64,000 bases of DNA from Actinoplanes ianthinogenes (GTDB lineage: Bacteria; Actinomycetota; Actinomycetes; Mycobacteriales; Micromonosporaceae): positions 5,190,001-5,254,000 of the forward strand of contig NZ_AP023356.1 of the NCBI RefSeq assembly GCF_018324205.1, read 5' to 3'. The notes below the pieces were generated by a model, which worked only from the letters and a program-made list of their open reading frames with translations, was not told the DNA's origin and did not search any database. Shown piece by piece: positions 26,279-35,842 of this stretch. Each line of letters starts with the position of its first letter. The stretch's first letter is position 1. The position numbers and the translations under genes were made by a program.

Positions 26279-28447
26279 ATGTCCATGATCGAGGTGCTCG
26301 CCTCGGAGGCCGTGCGGGTCATGGCGCCCAGCGTCGCGGGTGCCGCCAGCGGCGGAGCCCGGCGCCTGCTGGCCCTGCTCACCAACCGTGGCGAGCGGCT
26401 GCCGGCGGACCCGGCCGGGCGGGTGGCGTTCATCCTGCGCCGGGCCCGGGAGGACGAGACGTTCGCGGCCGAGCTGGCGCAGGAGCTGGTCGCGGTGGAC
26501 AGCGTCGACGCGGTCGCCGTGGTGGCCCCGGCGCTGTTCGCCGACCGGGAGGAGGTCCGGGCCCGCCTGGCGGCGCCCGGCGTCCGGTTGATCGGCGGCG
26601 CGCACGGGACCGGGAAGACCGCGCTGGCCTGGCAGGTCGTCCACGACCTGCGGGAGAGCATCAACGCCTACGCCGTCGTGGACCTGGACGAGTATCGCGA
26701 CGGCGCGGTGCTGCGGGTGACCGAGGTGCGGCAGGAGGTGCTGCGGCAGCTCGGCGTGCCCCAGGTGGACGACACCGCCCCGATCGTCGCGGATCAGTAC
26801 CGCCGGGCGCTGCGGCACCGGCGCTTCGCGCTCGTGCTCGACAACGTGGCGGGCGCCGCCGAGGCCGAGGCGCTGGTGCATCCGTGGGAGCACGCGACGG
26901 TGCTGGTCACCACCCGGGTGCTGACCCAGGACCTGCGCGTCTGGCATCCGGGCCGGCCCGAGGTGCTCGGCGCGGTCGATCCGGACGGCGCCGAGCTGAT
27001 CCTGGCCAGCCGCTGCGGGCCGGAGATGCTGGCCGCCGAGCCGGACGCGGTCCGCGAGCTGATCCGGCGCTGCGACGGGATCCCGTCGATCCTCGGGCAG
27101 GCCGGCGCCTGGCTGGCCCGCAGGCAGGGCAAGCCGGGCGCGGTCGCCGAGATGGTCGCCCGGCTCCGCGGCGCGGGCGAGGTGGGCACCCTCTTCGACG
27201 ACTCGGTCCGGCTCAGCGTGGCCGAGCTCGATGCCGGGACCGCCGCCGACCTGGTGACGCTCGCCGGGCACCCGGGCACGGACATCAGCGACGCCGGGGT
27301 CGCGGCGCTGCTCGGCCGGCCCGCGGACGATCTGGTGGACCGGTTGCTCGACGCCGCGCTGCTGGTCCGCGGCCCGCACGGCCGGCTGAGTCTGCTGTGG
27401 TCGGTCCGCCGCCACCTGCGTCCGGCCGGGGACGACGCCGCCTTCGCGCGGTACCTGCGCTGGTTCCGGGACCTGGCCGGGGCCGCCGACCTGGCGATGG
27501 ATCCGGCCGGGGTGACCGACCGCGCCCGCGAGGGCCGGTTGCGCCGGTACCCCGCGCCGGAGCCGGCCGCGTGGCCGTTCCCGCACCTGCGGCCGGTCGA
27601 CTGGCTCCAGGGTGAGGCGCACCTGGTCCCCGACCTGCTGCGCGAGGCACACCACCGCGGCTACCACGTCGAAGTGCTGCAACTGTGCGGGGCGATGGAG
27701 GCGCTGCTCACCCTGCGCGGCCACCACTGGCTCTGCCTCGAGGCCAACGCCTGGGGCATCGCCGGCGCCGAGGCGCTCGGCCTCCCGCTCGCCGCCGCGC
27801 GGCTGCACGCGTTGCAGGGCCGGATCCACGTGCTGCTCGGGCAGCTGGACCGGGCCGACGCCGAGCTGAGCGCCGCCGAGTCGCTGGTCCCGGACGACGC
27901 CGACCGCCAGCTGACGTCGTCGCTGCTGGAGTTCCGGGCGCGCTGGGCGCAGGAGCGGGCCCGGCTCGGCGCGACCGGCGAGCTGGCCTCGGCCGAGTCG
28001 ATGCTGCGGCGCGCGGTGACGATCGACCGGGCGCTCGACGATCGGCGCGGGCTCGGGCTGCACCTGCGGATGCTGGCGAACGTGCTGGTCGAGGCGAGTC
28101 GTGCCGGGGAGGCACTGGCCCTGCTGGACGGGGCCGCGGCGCCGGCCGGGGACGCGCGGAACGCGGCCCGGATCCACCTGGTGCGCGCGAAGGCCTGGCT
28201 GTCGCTGGGAGCCGCCGCGGAGGCCACGGGCGAGCTGGACCGGGCACGCGGGCTGACCACGGACAGCGGAGCGACCCAGTACGAGCTGGAACTGGCTGAT
28301 CTGCGCGGCTGGGCGGCGCACCTGACCGGTGACACCGAGGCCGCCCGGAAATGGTGGGGCTGGGTCGCCTACCAGTACTTCCTCGGCGAACACCCGCGGG
28401 CGCGGGAGTTCGCCGACCGGCTCAGCCGGGAGACACCCGGATCGTGA
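26279..28447 (+). CDS. STAND-type NTPase with NB-ARC-like and TPR-like regions
   Basis: 722 aa from ATG 26279 (GTG at 26270 is in frame; GAGGGGGA lies just upstream). A short helical N-terminal region (1-100) precedes an NB-ARC-like NTPase: P-loop GGAHGTGKTAL, Walker B FALVLDN, the VLVTTR sensor and a GLPL-like CDGIPSILGQAG. A winged-helix part follows (VTLAGHPGTDISDAGVAALLG), and the last 280 residues are helical repeats of TPR character (AAARLHALQGRIHVLLGQLDRADAELSAAESL). Such proteins act as nucleotide-dependent switches in regulation or defence. No enzymatic effector domain is recognisable. It converges with the next gene, with 26 bases of overlap. Confidence 0.8.
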   Translation: MSMIEVLASEAVRVMAPSVAGAASGGARRLLALLTNRGERLPADPAGRVAFILRRAREDETFAAELAQELVAVDSVDAVAVVAPALFADREEVRARLAAPGVRLIGGAHGTGKTALAWQVVHDLRESINAYAVVDLDEYRDGAVLRVTEVRQEVLRQLGVPQVDDTAPIVADQYRRALRHRRFALVLDNVAGAAEAEALVHPWEHATVLVTTRVLTQDLRVWHPGRPEVLGAVDPDGAELILASRCGPEMLAAEPDAVRELIRRCDGIPSILGQAGAWLARRQGKPGAVAEMVARLRGAGEVGTLFDDSVRLSVAELDAGTAADLVTLAGHPGTDISDAGVAALLGRPADDLVDRLLDAALLVRGPHGRLSLLWSVRRHLRPAGDDAAFARYLRWFRDLAGAADLAMDPAGVTDRAREGRLRRYPAPEPAAWPFPHLRPVDWLQGEAHLVPDLLREAHHRGYHVEVLQLCGAMEALLTLRGHHWLCLEANAWGIAGAEALGLPLAAARLHALQGRIHVLLGQLDRADAELSAAESLVPDDADRQLTSSLLEFRARWAQERARLGATGELASAESMLRRAVTIDRALDDRRGLGLHLRMLANVLVEASRAGEALALLDGAAAPAGDARNAARIHLVRAKAWLSLGAAAEATGELDRARGLTTDSGATQYELELADLRGWAAHLTGDTEAARKWWGWVAYQYFLGEHPRAREFADRLSRETPGS

Positions 28448-29924
28448 CGGGTCGCCGGCCGATCCGGAGCCGGGCGGTCCCGGTCAGCGGCTCGCCCCGC
28501 CGGACCCGCCAGTAGGCCCAGGAGGCCAGCGCCCACGGGTCGATCACCGCGCTGTCGGCGCGGAGCAACACCTCCTCGCCGCCGGGTGTCCAGACGCGAC
28601 ACTCGTTCCGCTCCGCGGCGGCGATCAGCGTGGCGTGTGGCCACTGCCGGAACAGGTCCTCCTCGGGTGCCGTGTCGACGCCGAGGATCGCCGCTCCGGC
28701 GACCTGCGTCGCGGTCGCGTGTTCGAGGCGGGCCACCACGTGCCGATAGGCGAGTTCCTCGTGCACCGCGCCGAGCGCCGGAAACCGGATGATCGTCACC
28801 TGGTCGCCGTCCCGCTGGACGCCGGCCACCCACGCGCCGACCGGCCGTGACGCGGCCGCGGGCACCGGCGGTGGCGGGAACTCGGCGGGCACGGCCGGCT
28901 CGGACAGTTCCATGGTCCGATAGAGCCAGGCCCGCAACCTGGCCGCGGTCGTCTCCGGCTCGGCCACCGCGCCGGCCAGGAGCGGCCGATAGGCGTCCGG
29001 CACGTGCCCCCGGATCGCCACGTCGATCTGTTCGCGCAGATCGGCGTACGGGTCCAGCCGGGCGCACCGCTCGCCGAGCCGATCGGCCACCGAACCGGGC
29101 ACGGTGGTGTCGCTCGGTCGTGGGCCGAGCAGCACCGGGACACCCGTCAGCGCGGCGTAACCGGCCAGCGACCCGTGATCGGCGAGCACGCAGTCGGCCG
29201 CCGTCAGGGCCGCCTGCCAGCTGGTGTCCGGTTCGAGCACACGCAGGCCGGCGGCCGGGGACAGCCAGGCGCGTACCTGCCACGGGCCGTGCTCCGCCCA
29301 CACACCCGGATGCAGAACCGCGACCACCCGGTACTCGTCCATCGGCAGCTGCCCGGCAAGGAGTCCCGGCAGATCGGGGCAGGCGCCGAGGAGGGAGTCC
29401 GGTCCCCAGGTGGAGGCCAGCACGATCAGCCGCCGGCCGGTCGCGCCGAACGCGGCCCGGTAGGCGTTCCGCCGGTGCCGGCCGGCGAGCATCCGGCCCC
29501 AGGCGGGGTCGCCCAGCACCGCGGCCGGTGCGCCGGCGGGCGGGTGCTGTGCCGGGTGCGGGAGGCCGACGGTGACGGCGCCGGTGTGCGGCAGCCGGGC
29601 CGGGTCGAGGCCGGCCACGACCGTGCTGCCGGGGTAGTACTTCTGGAAGGCGAGACCGTGCGGGAGCAGCAGGATCGGGCCGTCCAGGTCGGACAGGCCG
29701 TCGTTCTCGCTGGCCGACAGGATCAGGTCGAAGCGGGTCTTGCGGGCCTGCGTCCAGGAGATCCGGCGGGGGGCCAGCTCGTCGAGCAGGGCCGTGGCGC
29801 CGGCCTCGAAGATCGCCGGGCGCTCGTCGTCGACGGTGAAGACGATCTGGATCCGGTGGTCGGTGGCGATCAGTGAGACGACGTCCAGGAGGCGGGTGAG
29901 TGCGGTGACGGTGCGCGCCACCAC
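28422..29924 (-). CDS. Putative GT-B glycosyl/glycerophosphotransferase, possibly phase-variable
   Basis: At least 500 aa, counting from GTG 29924. Parts resemble CDP-glycerol glycerophosphotransferases and related GT-B enzymes: a first beta-alpha unit (ARTVTALTRLLDVVSLI, RIQIVFTVDD), GPILLLPHGLAFQKYYPGS, ASTWGPDSLL, and CVLADHGSLAGYAALTGVPVLLG, where a nucleotide would bind. The frame stays open and protein-like upstream of GTG 29924 (TTVGHERVVLVV completes the first beta strand), but no start codon exists there before the ten-copy heptamer. ATG 30061, beyond the repeat, is out of frame at ten copies and would be in frame at eleven or eight. Substrate unknown. Confidence 0.62.
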   Translation of the reverse strand: MVARTVTALTRLLDVVSLIATDHRIQIVFTVDDERPAIFEAGATALLDELAPRRISWTQARKTRFDLILSASENDGLSDLDGPILLLPHGLAFQKYYPGSTVVAGLDPARLPHTGAVTVGLPHPAQHPPAGAPAAVLGDPAWGRMLAGRHRRNAYRAAFGATGRRLIVLASTWGPDSLLGACPDLPGLLAGQLPMDEYRVVAVLHPGVWAEHGPWQVRAWLSPAAGLRVLEPDTSWQAALTAADCVLADHGSLAGYAALTGVPVLLGPRPSDTTVPGSVADRLGERCARLDPYADLREQIDVAIRGHVPDAYRPLLAGAVAEPETTAARLRAWLYRTMELSEPAVPAEFPPPPVPAAASRPVGAWVAGVQRDGDQVTIIRFPALGAVHEELAYRHVVARLEHATATQVAGAAILGVDTAPEEDLFRQWPHATLIAAAERNECRVWTPGGEEVLLRADSAVIDPWALASWAYWRVRRGEPLTGTARLRIGRRPVTIRVSPG

Positions 29925-29973
29925 CAGGACGACCCGCTCATGGCCGACAGTCGTCCACGGGCCGCGGATCCCC

Positions 29974-30043
29974 GGGGTCCGGGGTCCGGGGTCCGGGGTC
30001 CGGGGTCCGGGGTCCGGGGTCCGGGGTCCGGGGTCCGGGGTCC
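29974..30043. repeat. Ten perfect copies of heptanucleotide GGGGTCC
   Basis: Exactly ten uninterrupted 7-bp units, 29974-30043, with partial units on both sides, between the coding frame of the glycosyltransferase-like gene and ATG 30061 on the minus strand. Because seven is not a multiple of three, each gained or lost unit shifts the reading frame. No other simple repeat of this purity was noticed in the window. Confidence 0.97.
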
Positions 30044-30115
30044 GGGGGAACGATGAATCATGCGCCGAAGTTACGGGCTTGCTCGATGTCTAGCGCATCC
30101 CGCCAACCTAGACGG

Positions 30116-30769
30116 TCAGGCCGCGGCGGGCAGATCCTCCGGATACGCCGTGCCGAGCTCGTGAAAGACCGCCGCGTTCAGGGCGAAGGCGAGCTGCGAC
30201 TCGGCGACCAGCGTGTCCAGCGCGGCGTCCGGCAGGCCGAGGGCGTCCAGCCGGGTGCGGTAGGCCGTCTTGTAGGCCTTCGGGTCGGCGATCCGGTCGA
30301 ACCGGTAGAACGCGGTGCCCGCCGAGCCCAGGCCGTAGGTCGCGGCGACCTTGCGCCCGACCAGCTGCCCGCCGGAGAGGTCGCCCAGGTAGCGGACATA
30401 GTGGTGGGCCACGAAGTGGGCCGGCGAGGTGTGGCAGTGCTCGCGCAGCCGATCCGCGTACCGCTGGGTCGCCGGGACCGGCCGGACGTGTGCCGCCCAG
30501 TCCGGGCCGTACAGGTGGGCCAGGTCGGACTCCAGGGCGGCGATCCGGGACAGGGCCGGATCGGCGAAGTCCGCGGCGACCGGGTTCGCCCGCATGGCGA
30601 CGGCGGCGGCCTCCAGCTCCCGATAAATGATCAGGTACTGCGCGGTCAGGGCGGCGAAACCGGCGGGCGGGACGGCGCCACCCAGCAGCCGGGTGATGAA
30701 ACCGCGGGTCTCGGCGTCGCGGTGCTCGGACATGGTGGCCCTGCGGAGGCGTGCGGCGAATCCGGTCAT
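30116..30769 (-). CDS. Heme oxygenase (biliverdin-producing type)
   Basis: 217 aa from ATG 30769 (GGAAGGA upstream). The canonical heme oxygenase fold: the proximal histidine lies in LRRATMSEHRDAET (near residue 16), and the distal helix carries HHYVRYLGDLSGGQLVGRK, whose glycines make room for heme. FYRFDRIADPKAYKTAYRTRLD is the usual third block. It opens heme to biliverdin, CO and iron using O2 and a reductant, releasing iron in the cytosol. An iron box 125 bases upstream predicts expression during iron limitation. No heme transporter is adjacent. Confidence 0.95.
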   Translation of the reverse strand: MTGFAARLRRATMSEHRDAETRGFITRLLGGAVPPAGFAALTAQYLIIYRELEAAAVAMRANPVAADFADPALSRIAALESDLAHLYGPDWAAHVRPVPATQRYADRLREHCHTSPAHFVAHHYVRYLGDLSGGQLVGRKVAATYGLGSAGTAFYRFDRIADPKAYKTAYRTRLDALGLPDAALDTLVAESQLAFALNAAVFHELGTAYPEDLPAAA

Positions 30770-30893
30770 GCGTACGGTTCGTCCTTCCTGGGTTGCCGGT
30801 GCCACGGTGGTGATCCCTACGATGGGGGAGAGCCGGCCGGGAATCGTTGCGGAATTCCCGGCCGGTTCCCGTCTCGATCGAGCACCGGCATCT

Positions 30894-30912
30894 TCAGGTT
30901 AGGGTAACCTAA
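30894..30912 (-). promoter_or_regulatory. Iron box (IdeR/DmdR-type operator)
   Basis: TCAGGTTAGGGTAACCTAA matches the 19-bp actinobacterial iron-box consensus TTAGGTTAGGCTAACCTAA at 17 positions and is a near-perfect palindrome. It lies between heme oxygenase and the trypsin gene, upstream of the former. Iron-loaded IdeR/DmdR would bind and repress. Confidence 0.88.
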
Positions 30913-30925
30913 CTTCGGCGCGGAG

Positions 30926-31943
<1,018 letters not shown>

Positions 31944-31972
31944 TTGACTAGCTGTCTTAACAGTCGTAATTT
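31944..31972 (+). promoter_or_regulatory. Housekeeping-type promoter of the SIS gene
   Basis: TTGACT (31944-31949), a 17-base spacer, and TAATTT (31967-31972): the clearest sigma-70-like promoter in the window, in an unusually AT-rich stretch. The spacer includes CTGTCTTAACAG, a near-palindrome that could be an operator. Confidence 0.7.
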
Positions 31973-32009
31973 TCATCGGCAACAGCCGTCGATGAAAAGG
32001 ATGTCCGAC

Positions 32010-32774
32010 GTGACCGGAGAGAGCGGCGTCACCAGCAGTGACTTCCTGCACCGGGTCCGGGTCGTGGTGGACCGGATCGGCACCGGTCAGGTCGACGAGA
32101 AGCGACGTGCTGCCGACCTGCTCACCACCACGGTGCGTAACGGGGGCGTGATCCAGGCCTTCGGCTGCGGCCACTCCGAGGCGCTCGCCATGGAGATCGC
32201 CGGCCGAGCCGGAGGCCTGGTTCCGACCAACCGGATCGCGCTGCGCGACATCGTGCTCTACGGCGGTGACTCGCTCGACACGCTGGCCGACCCGATGGTC
32301 GAGCGGAACACCGCGATCGCCCACCGGCTCTACGACCTCGCCCCGGTCAAACCGGACGACGCGTTCGTGATCGCCTCGAACTCGGGGATCAACGGTGCGG
32401 TCGTCGAGATGGCGCTGCTGGTCAAGGAGCGCGGCCACCCGCTCGTCGCGATCACCTCGGCCGCGCACACGGCCGGCGTCGCCTCCCGGCACCCGAGTGG
32501 GCGCAAGCTCGGCGAGATCGCGGACGTGGTGCTGGACAACGGGGCGCCGTACGGCGACGCGATCCTCCCGATCCCGGGCGGCGGCGCGGTCGGCGCGGTC
32601 TCCTCGATCACCGCGGCGCTGCTGGCCCAGCAGCTCGTCACCGACGTGGTCGCCAACCTGCTCGCGGCGGGGATCACCCCGCCGGTCTACCTGTCGGACA
32701 ACGTGCCCGGCGGTAAGGAACACAACGCGGAACTGGAAGCACGGTACGCCGGTCGGATCCGGCGCACCGCCTGA
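32010..32774 (+). CDS. SIS-domain phosphosugar-binding protein (UPF0309-like)
   Basis: About 254 aa from GTG 32010, chosen because AAAAGGA ends eight bases upstream; in-frame ATGs at 31992 and 32001 lack a well-placed ribosome-binding site. SIS fold: IQAFGCGHSEALAMEIAGRAGG carries the phosphosugar-binding turn, VIASNSGINGAVVEMALLVKERGHPLVAITSAAHT the second half, with LPIPGGGAVGAVSSITAALLAQQL toward the C terminus. Related proteins are sugar isomerases, etherases or regulators; the exact reaction cannot be read from sequence. It has its own promoter. Confidence 0.82.
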   Translation: MTGESGVTSSDFLHRVRVVVDRIGTGQVDEKRRAADLLTTTVRNGGVIQAFGCGHSEALAMEIAGRAGGLVPTNRIALRDIVLYGGDSLDTLADPMVERNTAIAHRLYDLAPVKPDDAFVIASNSGINGAVVEMALLVKERGHPLVAITSAAHTAGVASRHPSGRKLGEIADVVLDNGAPYGDAILPIPGGGAVGAVSSITAALLAQQLVTDVVANLLAAGITPPVYLSDNVPGGKEHNAELEARYAGRIRRTA

Positions 32775-32902
32775 GAGCCCGGTATGCCCTGGCGCAGGGT
32801 CTGGCCACCCTGACGGTCAGCCAGGGCCGCCGCTGTGAACGGCACCTCCGCACCGGAGTGACCACCGGCGCGGTCAAGTAGCTCCTCGGAAAGGAGTCCC
32901 CC

Positions 32903-34090
32903 GTGCTTGGCAAGAAATTCGCTGGGATAGCCGCGGCCGTACTGGCCGCCTCGGGCATCGTCGCCCTGAGCTCCGGCTCGCCCGCCGCGGCCGCTGACTG
33001 CGGATATCTGTTCGACGACTTCCACTACAACACCTCCTCGGACGCGGCGCTGACCGCGAACGGCTGGACGCCGCGCAGCTACCAGGGCGGTCCCGGCGTG
33101 GCCGGGGCGAACTGGTCGCCTGCCAACATCACCTTCCCCACCGCGAACGGGGACAAGGTCGCGCAGCTCACCGCGTACACCGACGGCACCGCGACCGGTA
33201 CCGGGCACGCCGAGCTGTACTCGACCCAGAAGCGGTACCTGGAGGGCACCTACGCCAGCCGGATCAAGTTCACCGACGCACCGGCGTCCGGGGCGGACGG
33301 CGACCACATCAACGAGACGTTCTTCACGATCAGCCCGCTCAACGGGGATCTCGACCCGACCTACAGCGAGCTGGACATCTCCGAGTACCTGCCGAACGGC
33401 GGCTGGGGCGAGACCGGGCCGATCAACTACCAGACGACCTGGTACACGTACCGGAACGACCCCTGGTACGCCGACAACCTGCACTCCTCGCAGCGGTCCA
33501 GCCTGGACGGCTGGCACGACCTGGTCGCCCAGGTGGCGAACGGGCACGTCGTCTACTACATCGACGGGGTGCAGGTCGGCGACCACGGCGGGAAGTACTT
33601 CCCGCGCCAGACGATGACCATCAACTGGAACCTGTGGTTCATCGACCTGGCCACGCACACCGGCGGGAAGAGCACCTACAACCAGCAGATCGACTGGGTG
33701 CTGTTCGCGAAGAACCAGGTGCTGTCGCCGGCCCAGGCCACCGCGCAGGCGGCCGCCTACCGGTCGGGCGGGAAGGCGTTCCTGGACACCGTCGCCTCCA
33801 GCGGCACGTGCTCGACGCCGACCACCCCGCCGGTGACCCCGTCCTCGACGCCGTCGTCCACCCCGCCGACCTCGCAGCCGCCGGCGACCGGATGCTCGGA
33901 CGCGCCGGAGTGGCAGTTCAGCTCGGTGTACCTGGGCGGCAACCTGGTCAAGCACGAGAAGAGCAAGTACGGCGACCCCAGCGGCCCGCCGTCCGGCCAG
34001 GGCAAGCACCTCTGGAAGGCGCGGTACTGGACGCAGGGCTCGGAGCCGGGCTGGACCGAGCAGTGGCAGGACCTCGGCCCCTGCGCGTGA
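32903..34090 (+). CDS. Secreted GH16 glycoside hydrolase with CBM5/12-like module
   Basis: 395 aa. GTG start with AAAGGAG upstream; Sec signal peptide cleaved near PAAAA. Residues about 35-265 are a GH16 jelly roll with the catalytic motif SELDISEYL (nucleophile and acid/base glutamates of ExDxxE). A Pro/Thr/Ser linker (about 300-330, repeated TPSSTPP) leads to a C-terminal 60-residue module (EWQFSSVYLGGN, HLWKARYWTQGSEPG) resembling chitin-binding CBM5/12. GH16 enzymes cut beta-1,3 or beta-1,3/1,4-linked polymers; a beta-glucan or chitin-associated target is plausible. Confidence 0.9.
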   Translation: MLGKKFAGIAAAVLAASGIVALSSGSPAAAADCGYLFDDFHYNTSSDAALTANGWTPRSYQGGPGVAGANWSPANITFPTANGDKVAQLTAYTDGTATGTGHAELYSTQKRYLEGTYASRIKFTDAPASGADGDHINETFFTISPLNGDLDPTYSELDISEYLPNGGWGETGPINYQTTWYTYRNDPWYADNLHSSQRSSLDGWHDLVAQVANGHVVYYIDGVQVGDHGGKYFPRQTMTINWNLWFIDLATHTGGKSTYNQQIDWVLFAKNQVLSPAQATAQAAAYRSGGKAFLDTVASSGTCSTPTTPPVTPSSTPSSTPPTSQPPATGCSDAPEWQFSSVYLGGNLVKHEKSKYGDPSGPPSGQGKHLWKARYWTQGSEPGWTEQWQDLGPCA

Positions 34091-34098
34091 TCTGAGGC

Positions 34099-34135
34099 AA
34101 CGGCGGGGCGCTTTCTCGAAAAGCGCCCCGCCGTT
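34099..34135. terminator. Bidirectional terminator
   Basis: A 16-bp perfect stem (AACGGCGGGGCGCTTT with its complement) and a five-base loop, between the convergent GH16 gene and the small membrane-protein gene. It is flanked by A and T runs on both sides, so it can serve both directions. Confidence 0.88.
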
Positions 34136-34139
34136 CTCC

Positions 34140-34388
34140 TCACCCGCGCTTGCTGTACCGCCAGCCGATCGACCAGACGATGCCCGAGACGCAGAAGCCG
34201 TAGATGGCCGCGTCCAGCAGGTCCACCCGGAATACGAGCGCGATGAGGGACAGCAGGATCGCTCCCACCGAGCCCGCGATGCCGGCGTAGACGGCGATGC
34301 CGGCCCAGGCACGTGGCCGATCAGACGGTGCCGCCTGCTGCGCCCACATGTGCACGGCGAACAGCAGGAATGCCATGGTCCACTTCAT
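34140..34388 (-). CDS. Small membrane protein, 82 aa
   Basis: 82 aa from ATG 34388 (GGAGG about 13 bases upstream). Three hydrophobic segments are likely: residues about 1-13, 28-50 and 56-76; the tail RYSKRG is basic. No named family recognised. It begins 22 bases after the stop of the secreted-protein gene on the same strand, so the two are probably co-transcribed. A membrane partner or immunity-type role is possible but unsupported. Confidence 0.65.
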   Translation of the reverse strand: MKWTMAFLLFAVHMWAQQAAPSDRPRAWAGIAVYAGIAGSVGAILLSLIALVFRVDLLDAAIYGFCVSGIVWSIGWRYSKRG

Positions 34389-34410
34389 CTGACTGAACCT
34401 CCGCGTGCTC

Positions 34411-35409
34411 CTAGGCCTTGCAGTTCTTGTTGGTGGAGGGCACGTCGTCGAAGCTGACCGCCGCGATCTGCTGCGTCGGCAGCACCGCCTGCACCATGTT
34501 GATCCGAACGACGAAGCAACCCTTCCGGTTCGCCGCCTTGTTGATCTCGTAAGCGGCCGCGACACCGGACACGACTACGGCGGCGGCGCAGGCTCCGGCA
34601 GCGACGGGCACCGGGATCTTGGCGCACCCGGTGGCACCGGCGATGATGCCGGCGGCGCTGCCACCCGCGCCGAGCGTGCCCTGGAGAGCCTTCGTAGCCG
34701 ACCGCTTCCAGTAGAACGAGCAGGTCACGCCGCCGCAGAACTTGACCACGTCGGGGTCGGCCACGACCGGGTACAGGGCGCCCGCGGTGTCGATGTGCTG
34801 CGTGACCGTGCCACCGTCAACCTCGTACCAGGTGTGCAGCGACTTGCCGGTGCGATCCTTGGCCCATGGCGCCGCGACGGCGCCCAGCACGACGGCGCCG
34901 TCCGCCGTGACGATGTCCAGGCCACCGTCGCCGGCCGGCTCCAGCTTCGCGCCGGACGGCAGGTCGAAGTCGAAGTCGTACGCCTTCGGCGCCTTGGCGT
35001 CGTGGAGCGTCACCAGCGCGCGGACGTGGCCGTCGGCCAGCGCCTGAACGGCCGTCGAGGCGCTGCGGCCGGGACGCACCAGGGTGCCGTCCGCCGTCTG
35101 CACCGTGGCGCTCCCGGTGACCTTGGGAAGCGTCAGCGCGATGGTGTCAGCCGTACCGGTGCCGATGACGACCGGACTGTCCGCGTCCTTGCTGACGGAC
35201 ACCGCGGCGCCGGTGAAGGTATCGCCTGTCGAGGAGAGGCGGACCACCGGCGCGGACGGGTCGTTGCCGGCGGCGCGGACGACGGAAGCGGTCGCCTCCG
35301 GGGACTCGGTCCCGAGCGGTGCGGCCGACGCGGCGGTAGGCCCGGACAGCAGCGTGGCAGCAATGGCAGCGGTGCTGAGCAGGGCGACAGCAGGTTTGAT
35401 GAGGTTCAT
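34411..35409 (-). CDS. Hypothetical secreted protein with glycine-rich hydrophobic segment
   Basis: 332 aa. Sec signal peptide (MNLIKPAVALLSTAAIAATLLSG, cleavage near ASAA). The middle is beta-rich (VRALVTLHDAKAPKAYDFDFDLP, LHTWYEVDGGTVTQHID). Near residues 243-292 there is a glycine- and alanine-rich hydrophobic stretch (TLGAGGSAAGIIAGATG, AAAVVVSGVAAAYEINKA) that could enter a membrane. The cysteines in the last third may pair. Family not recognised. The arrangement of secreted protein plus small membrane protein resembles some secreted toxin/partner loci, which is only inference. Confidence 0.7.
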   Translation of the reverse strand: MNLIKPAVALLSTAAIAATLLSGPTAASAAPLGTESPEATASVVRAAGNDPSAPVVRLSSTGDTFTGAAVSVSKDADSPVVIGTGTADTIALTLPKVTGSATVQTADGTLVRPGRSASTAVQALADGHVRALVTLHDAKAPKAYDFDFDLPSGAKLEPAGDGGLDIVTADGAVVLGAVAAPWAKDRTGKSLHTWYEVDGGTVTQHIDTAGALYPVVADPDVVKFCGGVTCSFYWKRSATKALQGTLGAGGSAAGIIAGATGCAKIPVPVAAGACAAAVVVSGVAAAYEINKAANRKGCFVVRINMVQAVLPTQQIAAVSFDDVPSTNKNCKA

Positions 35410-35842
35410 GGTCCCGATCTCGGTATGACGAGGAGGCTTTTCTGGTGCCGCTTCTGGGCATGGCGATGCCCGGGTTCGAGCGTTGGAGATCCGAAGCGAG
35501 CAGCATCGTCACAGGCCAGATACCTAGTGGATGCGTTGCCGCATGCGGGCCCCCGTACCTCCCGATGCGACGCCAGGGACGTTAGCAACCCATTGCCCGC
35601 CGCCGATTCGGTGCTTTCGGACAGTCAGCACTGCTGAGGCAGCAATCGGCCGTACCGAAGAATTGGGTTTGATCGGCATGTTCCGCATGCCGGCGGTGAT
35701 GGTTCGTGCCCGCCCGACCGTTTTGAACCGGGGGTCGGCGACGATCATTGTGATGTATGACAATTCGACGAAAGGGATCCGATGCATAATTTTTGGAAAC
35801 TCAACTAATCGTCTCGGCGTGCTCGGGCGGCGGATGTGCGAC
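35410..35842. other. Long intergenic region upstream of nrdAB
   Basis: Holds the leader of the secreted-protein gene and sequence of lower GC than its surroundings. A 147-codon open frame (35531-35974) runs into the riboswitch and lacks coding character, so no gene is called. Confidence 0.5.

Noticed and set aside
29870-30061. 63-codon frame containing repeated RTPDPGP
   Set aside because: The repeat peptide is only a translation of the heptamer; it is treated as the off-state frame of the glycosyltransferase-like gene, not as a gene.
32775-32902. Possible riboswitch before the GH16 gene
   Set aside because: Some short pairings exist (CTGGC/GCCAG) but no known aptamer core such as the c-di-AMP class was found.
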